Source: Leptolinea sp964446955 (GTDB taxonomy: Bacteria; Chloroflexota; Anaerolineae; Anaerolineales; Anaerolineaceae). Taken from it: DNA of 64,000 nt. The position numbers were made by a program, and so were the translations under genes. The stretch covers positions 323,171 through 387,170 of the forward strand of contig CAYUQJ010000003.1 in NCBI GenBank assembly GCA_964446955.1, written 5' to 3'. The stretch's first letter is position 1; every line of letters begins with the position of its first letter. The notes beneath the pieces were generated by a model, which did no database searches, had not been told where the DNA came from, and saw nothing but the letters and a program-made list of their open reading frames with translations. Below, in pieces: positions 8,560 to 17,790 of this stretch.

Positions 8560-9092
8560 TTGGGCATTATTCGGGATGCCAGAGCGAAAAGTCTACGTAA
8601 GAATCTTTCTCGAAGAGTGAGTTTTTCCTTTACGCGCAAGGCATCCAACATGGCGCTCATGGCACCAAAATTGTCGCCTTCCTCCATCTCGAGCGCAGCA
8701 ATCGTTTTGTGAACAATCGCCAGGTTTTCTTTTTCTCCTGCCTGTTGCAGTCTCTCTGCCGAGAGCCGGTACAGCCGCAGACTTTCCTTTTTTTGCCCCA
8801 GTTCTTTGAGGGCTGCGGCTTGATTCCCAAGAGAGAAACCCTCGCGCAGAATGTCACCGGCGGCCGCGAAAACCTTGTAAGTGTCCTGGCAGGCGGATAA
8901 TGCCCCCGCGGCGTCACCTGCTTGAAGCAGCGCGACACTACGATTATTGGCCATTTCGGACGCTAAAAGAACATCTCCGTTCTGGTTATATGCTTCTTCA
9001 GCCTGAAAAAAGAGATCGCCGGCTGAAGAGAACCTGCCAGCCTGATAAGCCTGTTTGGCCAATGTGGCCAGGTTTTCGGGTGTGTTTTCCAT
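8556..9092 (-). CDS. TPR-repeat protein
   Basis: A 178-residue helical protein of tetratricopeptide type. Repeats of about 34-40 residues with alternating small and aromatic positions are seen (LAKQAYQAGRF, NNRSVALLQAGD, GNQAAALKELGQ, HKTIAALEMEEGD). TPR repeats bind other proteins; no catalytic motif is present. It sits between the HTH protein and the GNAT gene with 3- and 4-base junctions, so it is co-expressed with the CpaF cluster. The partner is unknown. Confidence 0.82.
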   Translation of the reverse strand: MENTPENLATLAKQAYQAGRFSSAGDLFFQAEEAYNQNGDVLLASEMANNRSVALLQAGDAAGALSACQDTYKVFAAAGDILREGFSLGNQAAALKELGQKKESLRLYRLSAERLQQAGEKENLAIVHKTIAALEMEEGDNFGAMSAMLDALRVKEKLTLRERFLRRLFALASRIMPK

Positions 9093-9095
9093 AGA

Positions 9096-10103
9096 TCAGT
9101 ACGTGATGTCCAGAAGTGATTCGGCGATGCGTCTTAATTGGTCGGCAGGCATACGGCTCAGATTATTGGCAAGCAAAAGATACTGTCTATTAATTGGATT
9201 GGCGATGAAGTCTTTCAATTCCTGGGGGAGATCAGAGCTCAACAGAATATCCAAATCAGTATTCGAAGAGGGAGCTTCAGTTATTTTTTCCGGTTCCACC
9301 TTTTGTGTTTTCTCCTCCGCTGCCGTTTGGGTGGTCGGCTCGGTAGGAATAACCACGGCTTCTGGCTCTGGTTTCGAAATCTTTTCCGGTTCCACTACTG
9401 CAACTGATATTGCAACAACCTCAGGTTGAACTTCTGTAGCGGCCGGTTGGTTTTTCGAACTCTGATCCTCTTCGGTGGGAAGGACAGCCGGTTTCTCTGT
9501 GATTTCTTCATTTACGACAGACTCCTGGCGGGAATCCGTTGCGGAGGTGGTCTGCGAAGAAATATCTCCGATCTTGTAGGGTCGGAAGATCATATCGCGT
9601 GTTGGGATGGCGTAACTGTCAATCCAATCGGTGATATCGATCTGCATCATGCGGGTAATATCCTCAAGATCTGTGACCGGGATTGGGACTTGCCCCAGCT
9701 CATATTCAATGATCTGCTCTAATGGAATATTCGTCGAGTAAGACAGGTCATCGCGCGAAAAATTGCGGCGCAACCGTGCCTGCATGATCATGGCGCCCAG
9801 AATACGATTGCGAAGTTCAAGCCTTTGAGTCATTGTCTCAGTTCGCAGGCGGGGCATACCGTCAGAAAGACTGGTGTTCCCAAAGAAATGGTCGACCGGA
9901 ACGGCATAAATGGCAGCAAGTGCTTCCAGTTCCGGAAGTGTAGGGGGAATGGCTGCAATTTCCAGGTCTTCCAAATGTTCAATTTCCCAATTGAGAAGCG
10001 CGCAGGCTTCTTCGGGTGTACGACGGGCATAGAGCCGGGCATCAACCAGAAGGGCGGCCAGCTTATGCGCACGCAGGGTTTTAATTTGAGTTTTGAGTGC
10101 CAA
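9096..10103 (-). CDS. Protein with two XRE-like helix-turn-helix segments and a long acidic linker
   Basis: A 335-residue protein. Residues about 10-65 and about 85-150 look like two XRE/Cro-type helix-turn-helix domains (ARRTPEEACALLNW with IPPTLPELEALAAIYAV, then RNFSRDDLSYSTNI with PIPVTDLEDITRMM). Residues about 190-280 form a low-complexity Glu/Pro/Val-rich linker, and a short conserved helical C-terminus ends in LLDITY. No membrane segment is visible, so it is not a classic RodZ. It is three bases from cpaF and probably regulates or scaffolds this cluster (inference). Confidence 0.78.
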   Translation of the reverse strand: MALKTQIKTLRAHKLAALLVDARLYARRTPEEACALLNWEIEHLEDLEIAAIPPTLPELEALAAIYAVPVDHFFGNTSLSDGMPRLRTETMTQRLELRNRILGAMIMQARLRRNFSRDDLSYSTNIPLEQIIEYELGQVPIPVTDLEDITRMMQIDITDWIDSYAIPTRDMIFRPYKIGDISSQTTSATDSRQESVVNEEITEKPAVLPTEEDQSSKNQPAATEVQPEVVAISVAVVEPEKISKPEPEAVVIPTEPTTQTAAEEKTQKVEPEKITEAPSSNTDLDILLSSDLPQELKDFIANPINRQYLLLANNLSRMPADQLRRIAESLLDITY

Positions 10104-10106
10104 GGG

Positions 10107-11420
10107 TTAACTCCTCCGGTGTCCAAACATATCGTTAAGATTTGCTCCAAAAATTTCGGGTCCCAGTCGAAAGCCGGAAGCTTCAAGACGCTGGCTGAAT
10201 TGTGGTCGGATACCGGTTGCCCGCAATTCTCCAATGATGCTTCCGTCTTGTTGTACGCCGGTTTGTTGAAACTTAAAGATCTCTGTCATGGTTATGGTAT
10301 CGCCCTCCATGCCGGAGATTTCCGCAATGGATGTCACCTTTCTGGAACCGTCTTTTAAACGCGCCTGTTGTACGACAAGATCAATGGCAGCTGCAATCTG
10401 CTCTCGGATGACCTTGACCGGCAGATCCATTCCTGACATCAGGCACATGGTTTCCAACCGGCTGGTGGCGTCACGGGGTGTATTGGCATGCAAGGTCGTG
10501 AGAGAACCATCATGACCGGTATTCATAGCCTGCAACATATCCAGAGCTTCGCCACCGCGAACCTCCCCCACAATTATCCTGTCAGGTCGCATGCGCAAAC
10601 TGTTGCGTACCAATTCGCGGATCGGAACCGCGTGCAATCCTTCAGAATTTGCGGGTTTCGTTTCAAGACGCACTATATGCGGTTGTTGCAATTTTAGTTC
10701 CGCCGCGTCCTCAATTGTCACTATTCTTTCATTTGACGGTATGAAACTGGACAAAATGTTCAGAAATGTGGTCTTTCCTGATCCTGTACCACCGGAAACC
10801 AGTATATTCAATCGGGAAACCACACAGGCTTTTAGTAGATCTGACATTCCCTTGGTAATTGATCCAAGCGAAATGAGCTGATCCATGGAAAGCTTATCCT
10901 TCATGAACTTCCGGATAGTAATTGATGGGCCATCAATTGCCACAGGTGGGATGATCGCATTTACACGGGAACCATCTGGGAGACGGGCGTCCACAGTGGG
11001 GTTATCGGAGTCAACATGTCGGCCAAGAGGCAATATGATCTTGTCAATGATCCGCAGAACCGCGTCATCATCTTCAAATTGAACATCTGATAAAGTGAGT
11101 TTCCCGTTTCGTTCTATGTATACGCTCTTCGGTCCATTGACCATTACTTCACTGATGTTCGGATCATCAAGAAGTGGTTGGATGGGGCCAAACCCGAGCA
11201 ATTCATCCTGTATTTCTTTGAAAATCGCGTTCTTTACTGGATCTGGTAGATTTAGTTTGGTAGCTTCATAGGCCTGGCGCAGGAAGCTCTCTACCATTTC
11301 GTAGCGTTGTCGTGGAGATGGTGGTCGGGCTTCAAGTTCTCTGGAAATTGAATTGATTAAGTATGTCTTTAACTTGGCCTGTTCGGTCGGGTTTAAGGAA
11401 TAGCCGCTTGATGGATTCAT
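10107..11420 (-). CDS. CpaF/TadA-type secretion ATPase
   Basis: A 437-residue hexameric secretion ATPase of the CpaF (Tad pilus) group. Visible motifs are Walker A GGTGSGKTT (about 210-218), the Asp box TIEDAAEL (236-243), Walker B RIIVGEVRGGEA (281-292) and the His box TGHDGSLTTLHANT (301-314). Such ATPases drive type IVc/Tad pilus assembly, but no tadB, tadC, cpaE or pilin gene lies in the window; two-component regulators, an HTH protein and a TPR protein surround it instead. Its start overlaps the stop of the small upstream protein by four bases. Confidence 0.92.
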   Translation of the reverse strand: MNPSSGYSLNPTEQAKLKTYLINSISRELEARPPSPRQRYEMVESFLRQAYEATKLNLPDPVKNAIFKEIQDELLGFGPIQPLLDDPNISEVMVNGPKSVYIERNGKLTLSDVQFEDDDAVLRIIDKIILPLGRHVDSDNPTVDARLPDGSRVNAIIPPVAIDGPSITIRKFMKDKLSMDQLISLGSITKGMSDLLKACVVSRLNILVSGGTGSGKTTFLNILSSFIPSNERIVTIEDAAELKLQQPHIVRLETKPANSEGLHAVPIRELVRNSLRMRPDRIIVGEVRGGEALDMLQAMNTGHDGSLTTLHANTPRDATSRLETMCLMSGMDLPVKVIREQIAAAIDLVVQQARLKDGSRKVTSIAEISGMEGDTITMTEIFKFQQTGVQQDGSIIGELRATGIRPQFSQRLEASGFRLGPEIFGANLNDMFGHRRS

Positions 11421-11716
11421 TTTACGTCCCTGGCTGGTTTCACCTCTTCGTCAGGCATCAGCCAAACGATCTGTTCGGTATTGACAGAAATGAATCCTCC
11501 ATGAAAGAGCGCCTCGCCTGAAGATGAGAAGATCGTCGCGTCTGTGACCGCGATGAACAGGTCTTTCCGGTTCAATTCGTCTTTTACACGGTCTTCCGGG
11601 CGGATATGGATTTTCCCCCGGATCAATTGCGACGTGGTTTGGATTGTAACGTTAATGGGTTTCTTTGTTACTACCTGGGTAAATATTTTGCCTTTTTCCT
11701 CAAAATTGGAATACAT
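11417..11716 (-). CDS. Small protein of unknown function in the cpaF cluster
   Basis: A 99-residue soluble protein with alternating strand-like segments (PINVTIQTTSQLIRGKIHI, DLFIAVTDATIF, GGFISVNTEQIVWLMPDEE) suggesting a small beta-rich fold. I do not recognise the family with confidence. It lies between the response regulator and cpaF, touching both, so its role is probably linked to that pathway. Confidence 0.72.
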   Translation of the reverse strand: MYSNFEEKGKIFTQVVTKKPINVTIQTTSQLIRGKIHIRPEDRVKDELNRKDLFIAVTDATIFSSSGEALFHGGFISVNTEQIVWLMPDEEVKPARDVK

Positions 11717-12442
11717 TTAATCCTTCTTTCCTTTCACAGGAGATGCCGTCGTTACCTCTGCCGGCATTAAGTATCCCAACCCGGAGCGGGTGACAATATG
11801 GATCGGACTATGCGGGTTATCTTCGAGTTTTTGCCGTAGACGCGCGATGCTTACCCACAGAATCTCTTTGTCATCCTTATAGGTGGGCCCCCAGATGGCG
11901 GTTAGCAACTCTTCACCAGTTAAAATCTGTCCAAGGTGGTGGGCAAACTGGATCAGTAAGCGGTATTCTGTGGCGGAGAGAAAAACCGGTTTTTCACCCT
12001 TCCAAACCTCTGCCCGGGCGAAATCGATCTTCAGGTCGAGGTGTTGAAAGAATCGTTCTCCCATGGATGAATCATCCTTGCGTGCTCGACGGAGAACCGC
12101 CCGAACCCGGGCGATAAGCTCGGTTGCGGAGAATGGTTTAACCACATAATCATCGGCACCAACATTGAGCCCTTTAACACGGTCCTGCTCCTCACCTTTG
12201 GCGGTCAGCATGATCACCGGAACTGTCGAGAATTGACGGATACGTTCGCATGTGGTGAATCCATCCAGTCGGGGCATCATTACATCAAGTATGACCAGGT
12301 CTGGTTTTTGAGAGGAAACCATTTCCAGCGCGTCTTCTCCGTTTGTGGCAAAAATCACTGCATACCCTTCAGCTTGAAGGTTCACTTGAAGAAGATGTAT
12401 ATATTGTTTTTCGTCATCCACCACCAGAATCTTTACCGGCAT
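11717..12442 (-). CDS. OmpR/PhoB-family response regulator
   Basis: A DNA-binding response regulator of about 241 residues. The receiver domain (about 1-118) shows the acidic pair VVDDE, the phosphoacceptor LVILDVMMPRLDG, and switch residues in IMLTAKGE and VKPF. A winged-helix Trans_reg_C domain (about 140-230) ends with VSIARLRQKLEDNP and GLGYLM. The start at 12442 is preferred over 12454 because GGAG lies six bases upstream. It follows the GAF histidine kinase by 16 bases, so that kinase is the likely partner. Confidence 0.92.
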   Translation of the reverse strand: MPVKILVVDDEKQYIHLLQVNLQAEGYAVIFATNGEDALEMVSSQKPDLVILDVMMPRLDGFTTCERIRQFSTVPVIMLTAKGEEQDRVKGLNVGADDYVVKPFSATELIARVRAVLRRARKDDSSMGERFFQHLDLKIDFARAEVWKGEKPVFLSATEYRLLIQFAHHLGQILTGEELLTAIWGPTYKDDKEILWVSIARLRQKLEDNPHSPIHIVTRSGLGYLMPAEVTTASPVKGKKD

Positions 12443-12458
12443 CTTGATCTCCATCCAG

Positions 12459-13667
12459 TTACTGTTGAAGCGCGGGAAGAGTAATGGAAAAAGTGGTACC
12501 CGCCCCCATATTTGATTCTACTGAAATTTTGCCTTTGTGCGCATCGATAATTTGCTGGCAAATATATAAACCCAAACCGCTGCCTCGAGCTTCTTTCGAT
12601 GATTGGGGGTCCCGATAAAACCGCCAGAATATTTTTTCCAACGAATCTTGCGGAATACCCGGACCTTCATCACGGAATTGGATCAGAAGGTTGTTCTCAA
12701 TCGGTTTAATATCTATTGAGAGGGGAGAGCCCGGTGCATATTTCAATGAATTGGTCAATAAATTTTCAAATACCTGTTCAAGTCTGCCGGGATCGGCTTT
12801 GATCATTTGCAGGGGCTGATCAATATGTAAATTTATGATCAAATCCGGGTGATGAAGTTTCGCCCTGGCCAAAATGTTGTTGATCAAACCTTCCACCCGC
12901 ACGGATTGCATATGAAATTCCATCATATTGCTTTGCAATCTGGCTGAATCGAGAAGGTTATCGATAAGATCCTGTAGGTGGTCGGTTTCTGTATCAATGA
13001 TTCGTAGAAATTCGAGGCGCGATTTTTCATCCCATTGGGCGTCCGCGCGCAATAATGTTGTTGTGTACCCTTTAATGAACCCCAGTGGACTGCGCAATTC
13101 GTGGGTTACATTGGAAACAAAATTATCCTGTAATTCAGCGGTTTTACATTGCTCGGTAAGATCGTCGACCAGTTTGCGTAATCTCTGATTCCCGAATAAC
13201 AAACTCATAACCGCCGTAAACCCTTGAGCCTGTTCAATATCCAGATTGGAATATCCAGGTCCACCGAAACGGATCAATACAACAGCACCAAGCGGGTCTC
13301 CCTTGCCGTTGTGGATTGGCAATGCGAGACCATATGGTCTGTCAAGGCGGTTAGAACCGGGAGTTATCTGCGGTAACGTGGATACAGGTTTGTTTTCCAG
13401 AATTGCCTGGTTGGCTATCGTATCACCCCATGAAGTATCCGCTTCTGCTGACCGGCCGCGACCGACAGCTCTGGCATAGACTGGTTCCAGGTTCTCTTTG
13501 CCATTTATTTTGTAGATCACCAAATGATCAAATATCAACCCTAATCGAACTTGATGGGCAAAATCATCCAAACCAGATTTCCACTCTTCCGTCTGGTTCA
13601 ATCTGGTAAGAGAGCGAAGCAAATATATATTAGGGTTTTCTTCTAGGGCTCCAGGTTGAGAAGGCAT
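12459..13667 (-). CDS. Soluble GAF-domain sensor histidine kinase
   Basis: A 402-residue cytoplasmic kinase without membrane segments. The N-terminal half (about 20-165) is a GAF-like sensor. A HisKA dimerisation helix follows with the phosphoacceptor in NVTHELRSPLGFIKGY (near 190), then an HATPase_c domain with the N box in ENLLTNSLKYAP, and G boxes DEGPGIP and GSGLGLYICQQI. It is the likely partner of the OmpR-type regulator directly downstream. The GAF ligand cannot be deduced. Confidence 0.92.
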   Translation of the reverse strand: MPSQPGALEENPNIYLLRSLTRLNQTEEWKSGLDDFAHQVRLGLIFDHLVIYKINGKENLEPVYARAVGRGRSAEADTSWGDTIANQAILENKPVSTLPQITPGSNRLDRPYGLALPIHNGKGDPLGAVVLIRFGGPGYSNLDIEQAQGFTAVMSLLFGNQRLRKLVDDLTEQCKTAELQDNFVSNVTHELRSPLGFIKGYTTTLLRADAQWDEKSRLEFLRIIDTETDHLQDLIDNLLDSARLQSNMMEFHMQSVRVEGLINNILARAKLHHPDLIINLHIDQPLQMIKADPGRLEQVFENLLTNSLKYAPGSPLSIDIKPIENNLLIQFRDEGPGIPQDSLEKIFWRFYRDPQSSKEARGSGLGLYICQQIIDAHKGKISVESNMGAGTTFSITLPALQQ

Positions 13668-13700
13668 TCTAAATACGTCTCCTGCACCGTGGAAGTTTCA

Positions 13701-14738
13701 TCAGGCTGCTGTCAGTGAGAATTCAAACTCGCTTCCCTGGTTTATTACAGACCGAACCCGGATGGATGACCCATGCGCTTCGATTATTTTTCGTACCAGG
13801 GTAAGGCCGAGCCCTGTACCCCCATACCGCCGGGTGGAAGATCCGTCCAACTGATGAAAGGGTTCAAACACTTCATCAATTCGCTCAACAGGTATACCTA
13901 TTCCGCTATCCTTTACGATAACCTTGATTTTTTCTGTGTCGAGCGAAAAACGAAGTTCAACCTTTCCATTCTTGGGGGTAAATTTGATCGCATTGTCCAA
14001 CAATTGCCCGATAACCCAGGAAATCTTCTCCTCATCAATGACTGCCTTGGGAAGAGAGGGGTCTGAGATCAGGTCGAGCTGAATGTGTTTCTCTTCGGCT
14101 TTGACCTGTGACCGATTGACCAGGGTTTGACCCAGGCGGTGCATATCAATAGGCTGCAAGTTTAAGGCCACTTCTGCTTTATCTGCTTCGGAAAACAGCA
14201 GTAAATCTTCAATCAATTTCTCGAGTCTGGCCGAGGATTTTTGCATTACTTGAAGACCATGAGTTTGATCTTCAGTAAGCGGCCCGAGAACACCGGTCAC
14301 CAGAAGTTCTAGATACCCTTTGATATGTGTCATCGGAGTGCGTAGTTCATGAGAGATGTTGGCCACAATATTTGCCTTCATCCGATTGAAATCAGCCAAT
14401 TTATCCAGCGCAGTTTCCAACTCAGCAGTTCGCGCTTTGACTCGTTCTTCAAGGCTGGCATTGGCATTTTGTAGAGCGGTTCTCAGTTGAATGATCTGTT
14501 CTGTAATGGCATGATCGAGATCAACCCGCGAGACCATTTTCTCGTTAATTAGAATTTGCCCAAGGCGTTCTGTCTTTCCTTCGCTCTGATATACCTTTTG
14601 AATTGCGATCGCCCTGTTAAGTTGCGCTTCTGTGATCAACCCGCGTGCCATGAGATATTCTCCCAGCCGGGGAACCAGTGATTCCGGGGTTAATCCGGTC
14701 GATGGTTTATCAATTGCCGGTACAGTATTATCTGTCAT
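13701..14738 (-). CDS. Histidine kinase with N-terminal MshEN-like (c-di-GMP-binding type) domain
   Basis: A 345-residue soluble kinase. Residues 24-47 and 58-81 are two copies of a 24-residue motif with RLG at positions 1-3, Leu at 6, Leu at 17, Ala-Ile at 20-21 and Gln at 24; this is the pattern of MshEN/GspE N-terminal domains, some of which bind cyclic di-GMP. A coiled coil follows, then HisKA with NISHELRTPMTHIKGY (near 130) and HATPase_c with DNAIKFTP, DSGIGIP and GTGLGLTLV. It lies in the same run as parAB and the second kinase; its regulator is not adjacent. Confidence 0.88.
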   Translation of the reverse strand: MTDNTVPAIDKPSTGLTPESLVPRLGEYLMARGLITEAQLNRAIAIQKVYQSEGKTERLGQILINEKMVSRVDLDHAITEQIIQLRTALQNANASLEERVKARTAELETALDKLADFNRMKANIVANISHELRTPMTHIKGYLELLVTGVLGPLTEDQTHGLQVMQKSSARLEKLIEDLLLFSEADKAEVALNLQPIDMHRLGQTLVNRSQVKAEEKHIQLDLISDPSLPKAVIDEEKISWVIGQLLDNAIKFTPKNGKVELRFSLDTEKIKVIVKDSGIGIPVERIDEVFEPFHQLDGSSTRRYGGTGLGLTLVRKIIEAHGSSIRVRSVINQGSEFEFSLTAA

Positions 14739-14771
14739 ATTGGTCCAGAAAGATCAGCGAAACCCGAATAA

Positions 14772-15617
14772 TCAGCTTTTTAATATTGTATCCAAAACGG
14801 AATTAAGTTCTTCATTGGAGTAATAATAAATTACAAGACTGCCACCTTTTTTCCCGTGGTTGACCGTGACGCGCGTGCCGAGGTGCTCCCGGAGGCGGTT
14901 CTCGATTTCTTTCAATTCAATCGGTACATCTGGTTTGGGTCTGATCGGGGCTTTTTCTCCGCCATATTTCTTAACCAGTTCTTCTGTCTGCCTCACACTG
15001 AGGTCATTGCGGATAATGGTTTGTAAAACAGCCATTTGAGACTGAGAAGTACCAAGCGCCAGTAAGGCACGTGCGTGCCCTTCTGTAATATCACCGGAAA
15101 GAATGGCATTTTGTACAACTTCAGGTAATTTCAGCAAACGCATTGTGTTGGTCACAGCTACCCGGCTTTTCCCGACCCGAAGAGCAATCTCATCATGGGT
15201 GAGGTTAAATTCTTCTGCCAGCTGACGATATGCCTCTGCTGTTTCCAATGGCATCAGGTCTGCCCGCTGTACGTTCTCGATCAATGCCAGTTCAAGTCGG
15301 TCTCGGTCATTTGCTTCCCGAAAAATAACCGGAACAGAATCCAGCCCCGCGATGCGGGCGGCTCTCCAACGGCGTTCTCCGGCAATAAGGACATACAGAT
15401 TCTCGCCTTCGTTTGTGACAATCAGGGGTTGCAATATTCCATGCTGCCGGATCGATTCTGCCAGCTCATTTAATCCCTCTTCCGCCATAATGGAGCGCGG
15501 TTGTCGGGGATTTGGGATGATACTATCGATGGGAACCATTTCCGTCCCGCTTTTTGGTTCTGTAGGGGCGGGTATGATTGCGTCCAGTCCACGACCTAAT
15601 CCGGCTTTGTGTGCCAT
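14772..15617 (-). CDS. parB: Chromosome-partitioning protein ParB
   Basis: A 281-residue ParB/Spo0J protein. The N-terminal CTPase region has the conserved PNPRQPR and GERRWRAARIAGL boxes, the central helix-turn-helix is THDEIALRVGKSRVAVTNTMRLL, and a C-terminal dimerisation segment follows. ParB loads at parS sites and organises the origin region with ParA. Its start abuts the parA stop, the normal parAB order. No good 16-base parS palindrome was found in the window. The locus is joined to signal-transduction genes, not to gid/rsmG genes as in many bacteria. Confidence 0.94.
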   Translation of the reverse strand: MAHKAGLGRGLDAIIPAPTEPKSGTEMVPIDSIIPNPRQPRSIMAEEGLNELAESIRQHGILQPLIVTNEGENLYVLIAGERRWRAARIAGLDSVPVIFREANDRDRLELALIENVQRADLMPLETAEAYRQLAEEFNLTHDEIALRVGKSRVAVTNTMRLLKLPEVVQNAILSGDITEGHARALLALGTSQSQMAVLQTIIRNDLSVRQTEELVKKYGGEKAPIRPKPDVPIELKEIENRLREHLGTRVTVNHGKKGGSLVIYYYSNEELNSVLDTILKS

Positions 15618-16418
15618 CTAACTCTCCTGACCATTATTCCGGGGAATGTTCACACCGTCCTGCCCAAGGATTTCACGAGCCAATGAGGAATATGCCTTTG
15701 CCGCACCCGAATCGGGTGCGTACATGGAAATTGGAATTCCATATGATGGGGCTTCAGCCAACCGGACAGAACGTGGTATTACCGATTGAAATACCTGTGT
15801 GGGGAAATGTTTACGTACTTCATTAACGACATCAATCGCCAGACGGGTTCGACCATCATACATGGTCAATATGACTCCACGAACTTTCAATCCCGGGAAA
15901 AGAGATGTTTTCACCCGATTGATCGTTTGTGTCAATTGCCCGAGACCTTCCAACGCGAGGTATTCACATTGGACGGGAATGATCACGCCGTCTTTAGCGG
16001 CCATAAGCCCATTCACGGTCAGGAGGCTTAGTGATGGAGGGCAATCTACCAGTATGTAGTCGTAGCGATCTGCCAGACTGTTCACCACATCCCTGAGTCT
16101 GCCTTCCCGGTTTTGTCCATCAATCAATTCAATATCCGCGCCGGCAAGAGCCGGAGAAGAAGGCAACAATGAGATTTTAATACGGGGATTATGAAGTATA
16201 TGCGGCGTGGCCTGGGCTGTTCCGATCAACACTTCATAAGTGCCGGTTTTTACCGTGTTCTTGTCGATCCCAAGAGAAGATGTGGCATTTGCCTGGGGAT
16301 CAAGGTCTACCAGTAATACGCGTTGCCCGTAGTACCCCAGGAAAGCTCCAAGGTTTATGGCAGATGTAGTTTTTCCCACTCCACCTTTTTGATTAACAAA
16401 CGTGAAAATCTTGGTCAT
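15618..16418 (-). CDS. parA: Chromosome-partitioning ATPase ParA/Soj
   Basis: A ParA-type ATPase of about 266 residues with the deviant Walker A KGGVGKTT at residues 11-18, the switch I-like VDLDPQANATSSLG, and Walker B ILVDCPPSLSLLTVNGL. It forms nucleoid-bound dimers that position ParB-parS complexes. The start at 16418 (MTKIFTF) is chosen because an upstream in-frame start at 16445 would overlap the PfkB gene and add a non-conserved basic tail. It is immediately followed by parB. Confidence 0.94.
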   Translation of the reverse strand: MTKIFTFVNQKGGVGKTTSAINLGAFLGYYGQRVLLVDLDPQANATSSLGIDKNTVKTGTYEVLIGTAQATPHILHNPRIKISLLPSSPALAGADIELIDGQNREGRLRDVVNSLADRYDYILVDCPPSLSLLTVNGLMAAKDGVIIPVQCEYLALEGLGQLTQTINRVKTSLFPGLKVRGVILTMYDGRTRLAIDVVNEVRKHFPTQVFQSVIPRSVRLAEAPSYGIPISMYAPDSGAAKAYSSLAREILGQDGVNIPRNNGQES

Positions 16419-16422
16419 ATTT

Positions 16423-17280
16423 TTATTCCGCTTTGAGGATTTCAATACTGGCCGCGTCCACCTCTTCAGGTGAAGGAATGCTGTCTGTCCCTCGGCGGGT
16501 TACTGAACCGGCCGCAAGCAGTGTTGCAAAGCGGGCTGCTTCCCAGGGGTCACGGGTTGTATTGTATTTAATGAAAAAACTGGCTGCGAAAATGTCACCC
16601 GCGCCGGTTGAGTCAATTTCATTCATGGCAGGCGGAGAAAAGCGCCTGATATCACCGTTCCAGTATACGCGAGCTCCCTCCGCTCCTTCTGTGACAACCA
16701 GAATGCGAATGGACCGAAGCATTTCTTCTATTCGGTTTTCATCTCCGTTGATATCTTCGATACTCAACACTGCCGCTGTGGAATGTTCCAGTACGAATGC
16801 TCCTTCAGGCCATTCTGAAACACTGACACGACCTGTTGAATCCCATTGACGCATGAAACCCTGGGGGGTGAGGCAAACGATACTATTTGAAAACGCACGT
16901 GGCAAGGTCGGGTCCACCTCACGTGCCACTGGCGCGATATGAACGATGGGCGTTTGCCGCCATACCTCTGGTATGGCAGACAGGTGGAGGGTATCAGCCA
17001 CACCATGGATCATCTGTATACGGCCTTCAGATGTGTAGATATTCTCAAAAGTTGTTGTCTTCTCCGATGGTATTGAGAAGAAGGTAATCCCATCGTAATC
17101 GGGCAGGGAATAGTCTTCAGTGCAGGAAGTTACCACGCCAACTTTTAACCCGATGGCACGGGCTGTAAGGGCAGAATACAATACTGTTCCCCCTGGGACA
17201 TTGCCCAGAGGGGTGATATCACGCGTTATATGACCGATCACCAGGTAGTCGACCGGTTTTATATCCAAGTGCGTTGACAT
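16423..17280 (-). CDS. PfkB-family sugar or nucleoside kinase
   Basis: A ribokinase-type (PfkB) kinase of about 285 residues. The N-terminal substrate lid region has YLVIGHITRDI and the GGTVLYSALTARAIG block; the C-terminal signature NEIDSTGAGDIFAASFF contains the catalytic Asp and the anion-hole GAGD. The phosphate acceptor (sugar, nucleoside or inositol) is not predictable. The start at 17280 is preferred because it clears the preceding zinc-ribbon gene; TATAAT lies six bases upstream on the same strand, so a leaderless transcript is possible. It lies just upstream of parA. Confidence 0.9.
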   Translation of the reverse strand: MSTHLDIKPVDYLVIGHITRDITPLGNVPGGTVLYSALTARAIGLKVGVVTSCTEDYSLPDYDGITFFSIPSEKTTTFENIYTSEGRIQMIHGVADTLHLSAIPEVWRQTPIVHIAPVAREVDPTLPRAFSNSIVCLTPQGFMRQWDSTGRVSVSEWPEGAFVLEHSTAAVLSIEDINGDENRIEEMLRSIRILVVTEGAEGARVYWNGDIRRFSPPAMNEIDSTGAGDIFAASFFIKYNTTRDPWEAARFATLLAAGSVTRRGTDSIPSPEEVDAASIEILKAE

Positions 17281-17286
17281 AGAGTG

Positions 17287-17292
17287 ATTATA
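17287..17292 (-). promoter_or_regulatory. -10 box upstream of the PfkB kinase gene
   Basis: Minus-strand TATAAT ends six bases before the ATG at 17280, overlapping the stop region of the upstream zinc-ribbon gene. It would place the transcript start at or next to the start codon. No clear -35 box is visible. Confidence 0.4.
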
Positions 17293-17770
17293 CCTGAACG
17301 GGGTGGTCAAATTCCGAACCGGCCGTGGTATTCTCGTTCAATGTATTACCGCAATACGGGCAGGTATTCCATGGTAGTTCAAGCAAACGGTGGCAGGATG
17401 GGCAACTCTTCTTCAATCGCGTCTGGCAGGTGGGGCAAAGGATCCAATCTTCCCGTGTGTGTCTTCCGCAACCCGGGCACGTGTTGATTTCTTCAATGGC
17501 TTTAAGAAGGGATTCCTCTTCCAAGGTATGTTGGTATTCCTCTTCAAGAGTCTTTCCCGGACGCAGGATCAAATAGATGACAATACCGGGAATAAATAAT
17601 ACGGTTACCACCACGATGGCAAGTATTCGGGCAAAATTATCACGAGTTCTGGACCGAATATCACGGTAGGTCCAGAAGATCAAACTCAACCAGAGCGCGG
17701 CTAAAAATGCCGCGGAAAATCCGATGATGTATTGCAAGTATTCGCTAAAAGAAGATGGATCAATGGGCAT
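17288..17770 (-). CDS. Membrane protein with C-terminal double zinc ribbon
   Basis: A 160-residue protein with two N-terminal membrane helices (about 12-33 and 46-67) and a cytoplasmic tail with three CxxC pairs: CPGCGRH near 98, CPTCQTRLKKSCPSCHR near 112-125, and CPYCG near 137. These form zinc ribbons of the kind used in protein-protein or nucleic-acid binding. The function is unknown. It is 20 bases downstream of the PilZ gene and upstream of the PfkB/parAB genes. Confidence 0.82.
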   Translation of the reverse strand: MPIDPSSFSEYLQYIIGFSAAFLAALWLSLIFWTYRDIRSRTRDNFARILAIVVVTVLFIPGIVIYLILRPGKTLEEEYQHTLEEESLLKAIEEINTCPGCGRHTREDWILCPTCQTRLKKSCPSCHRLLELPWNTCPYCGNTLNENTTAGSEFDHPVQV

Positions 17771-17790
17771 TTATACTGAAGTTCCTTGCG

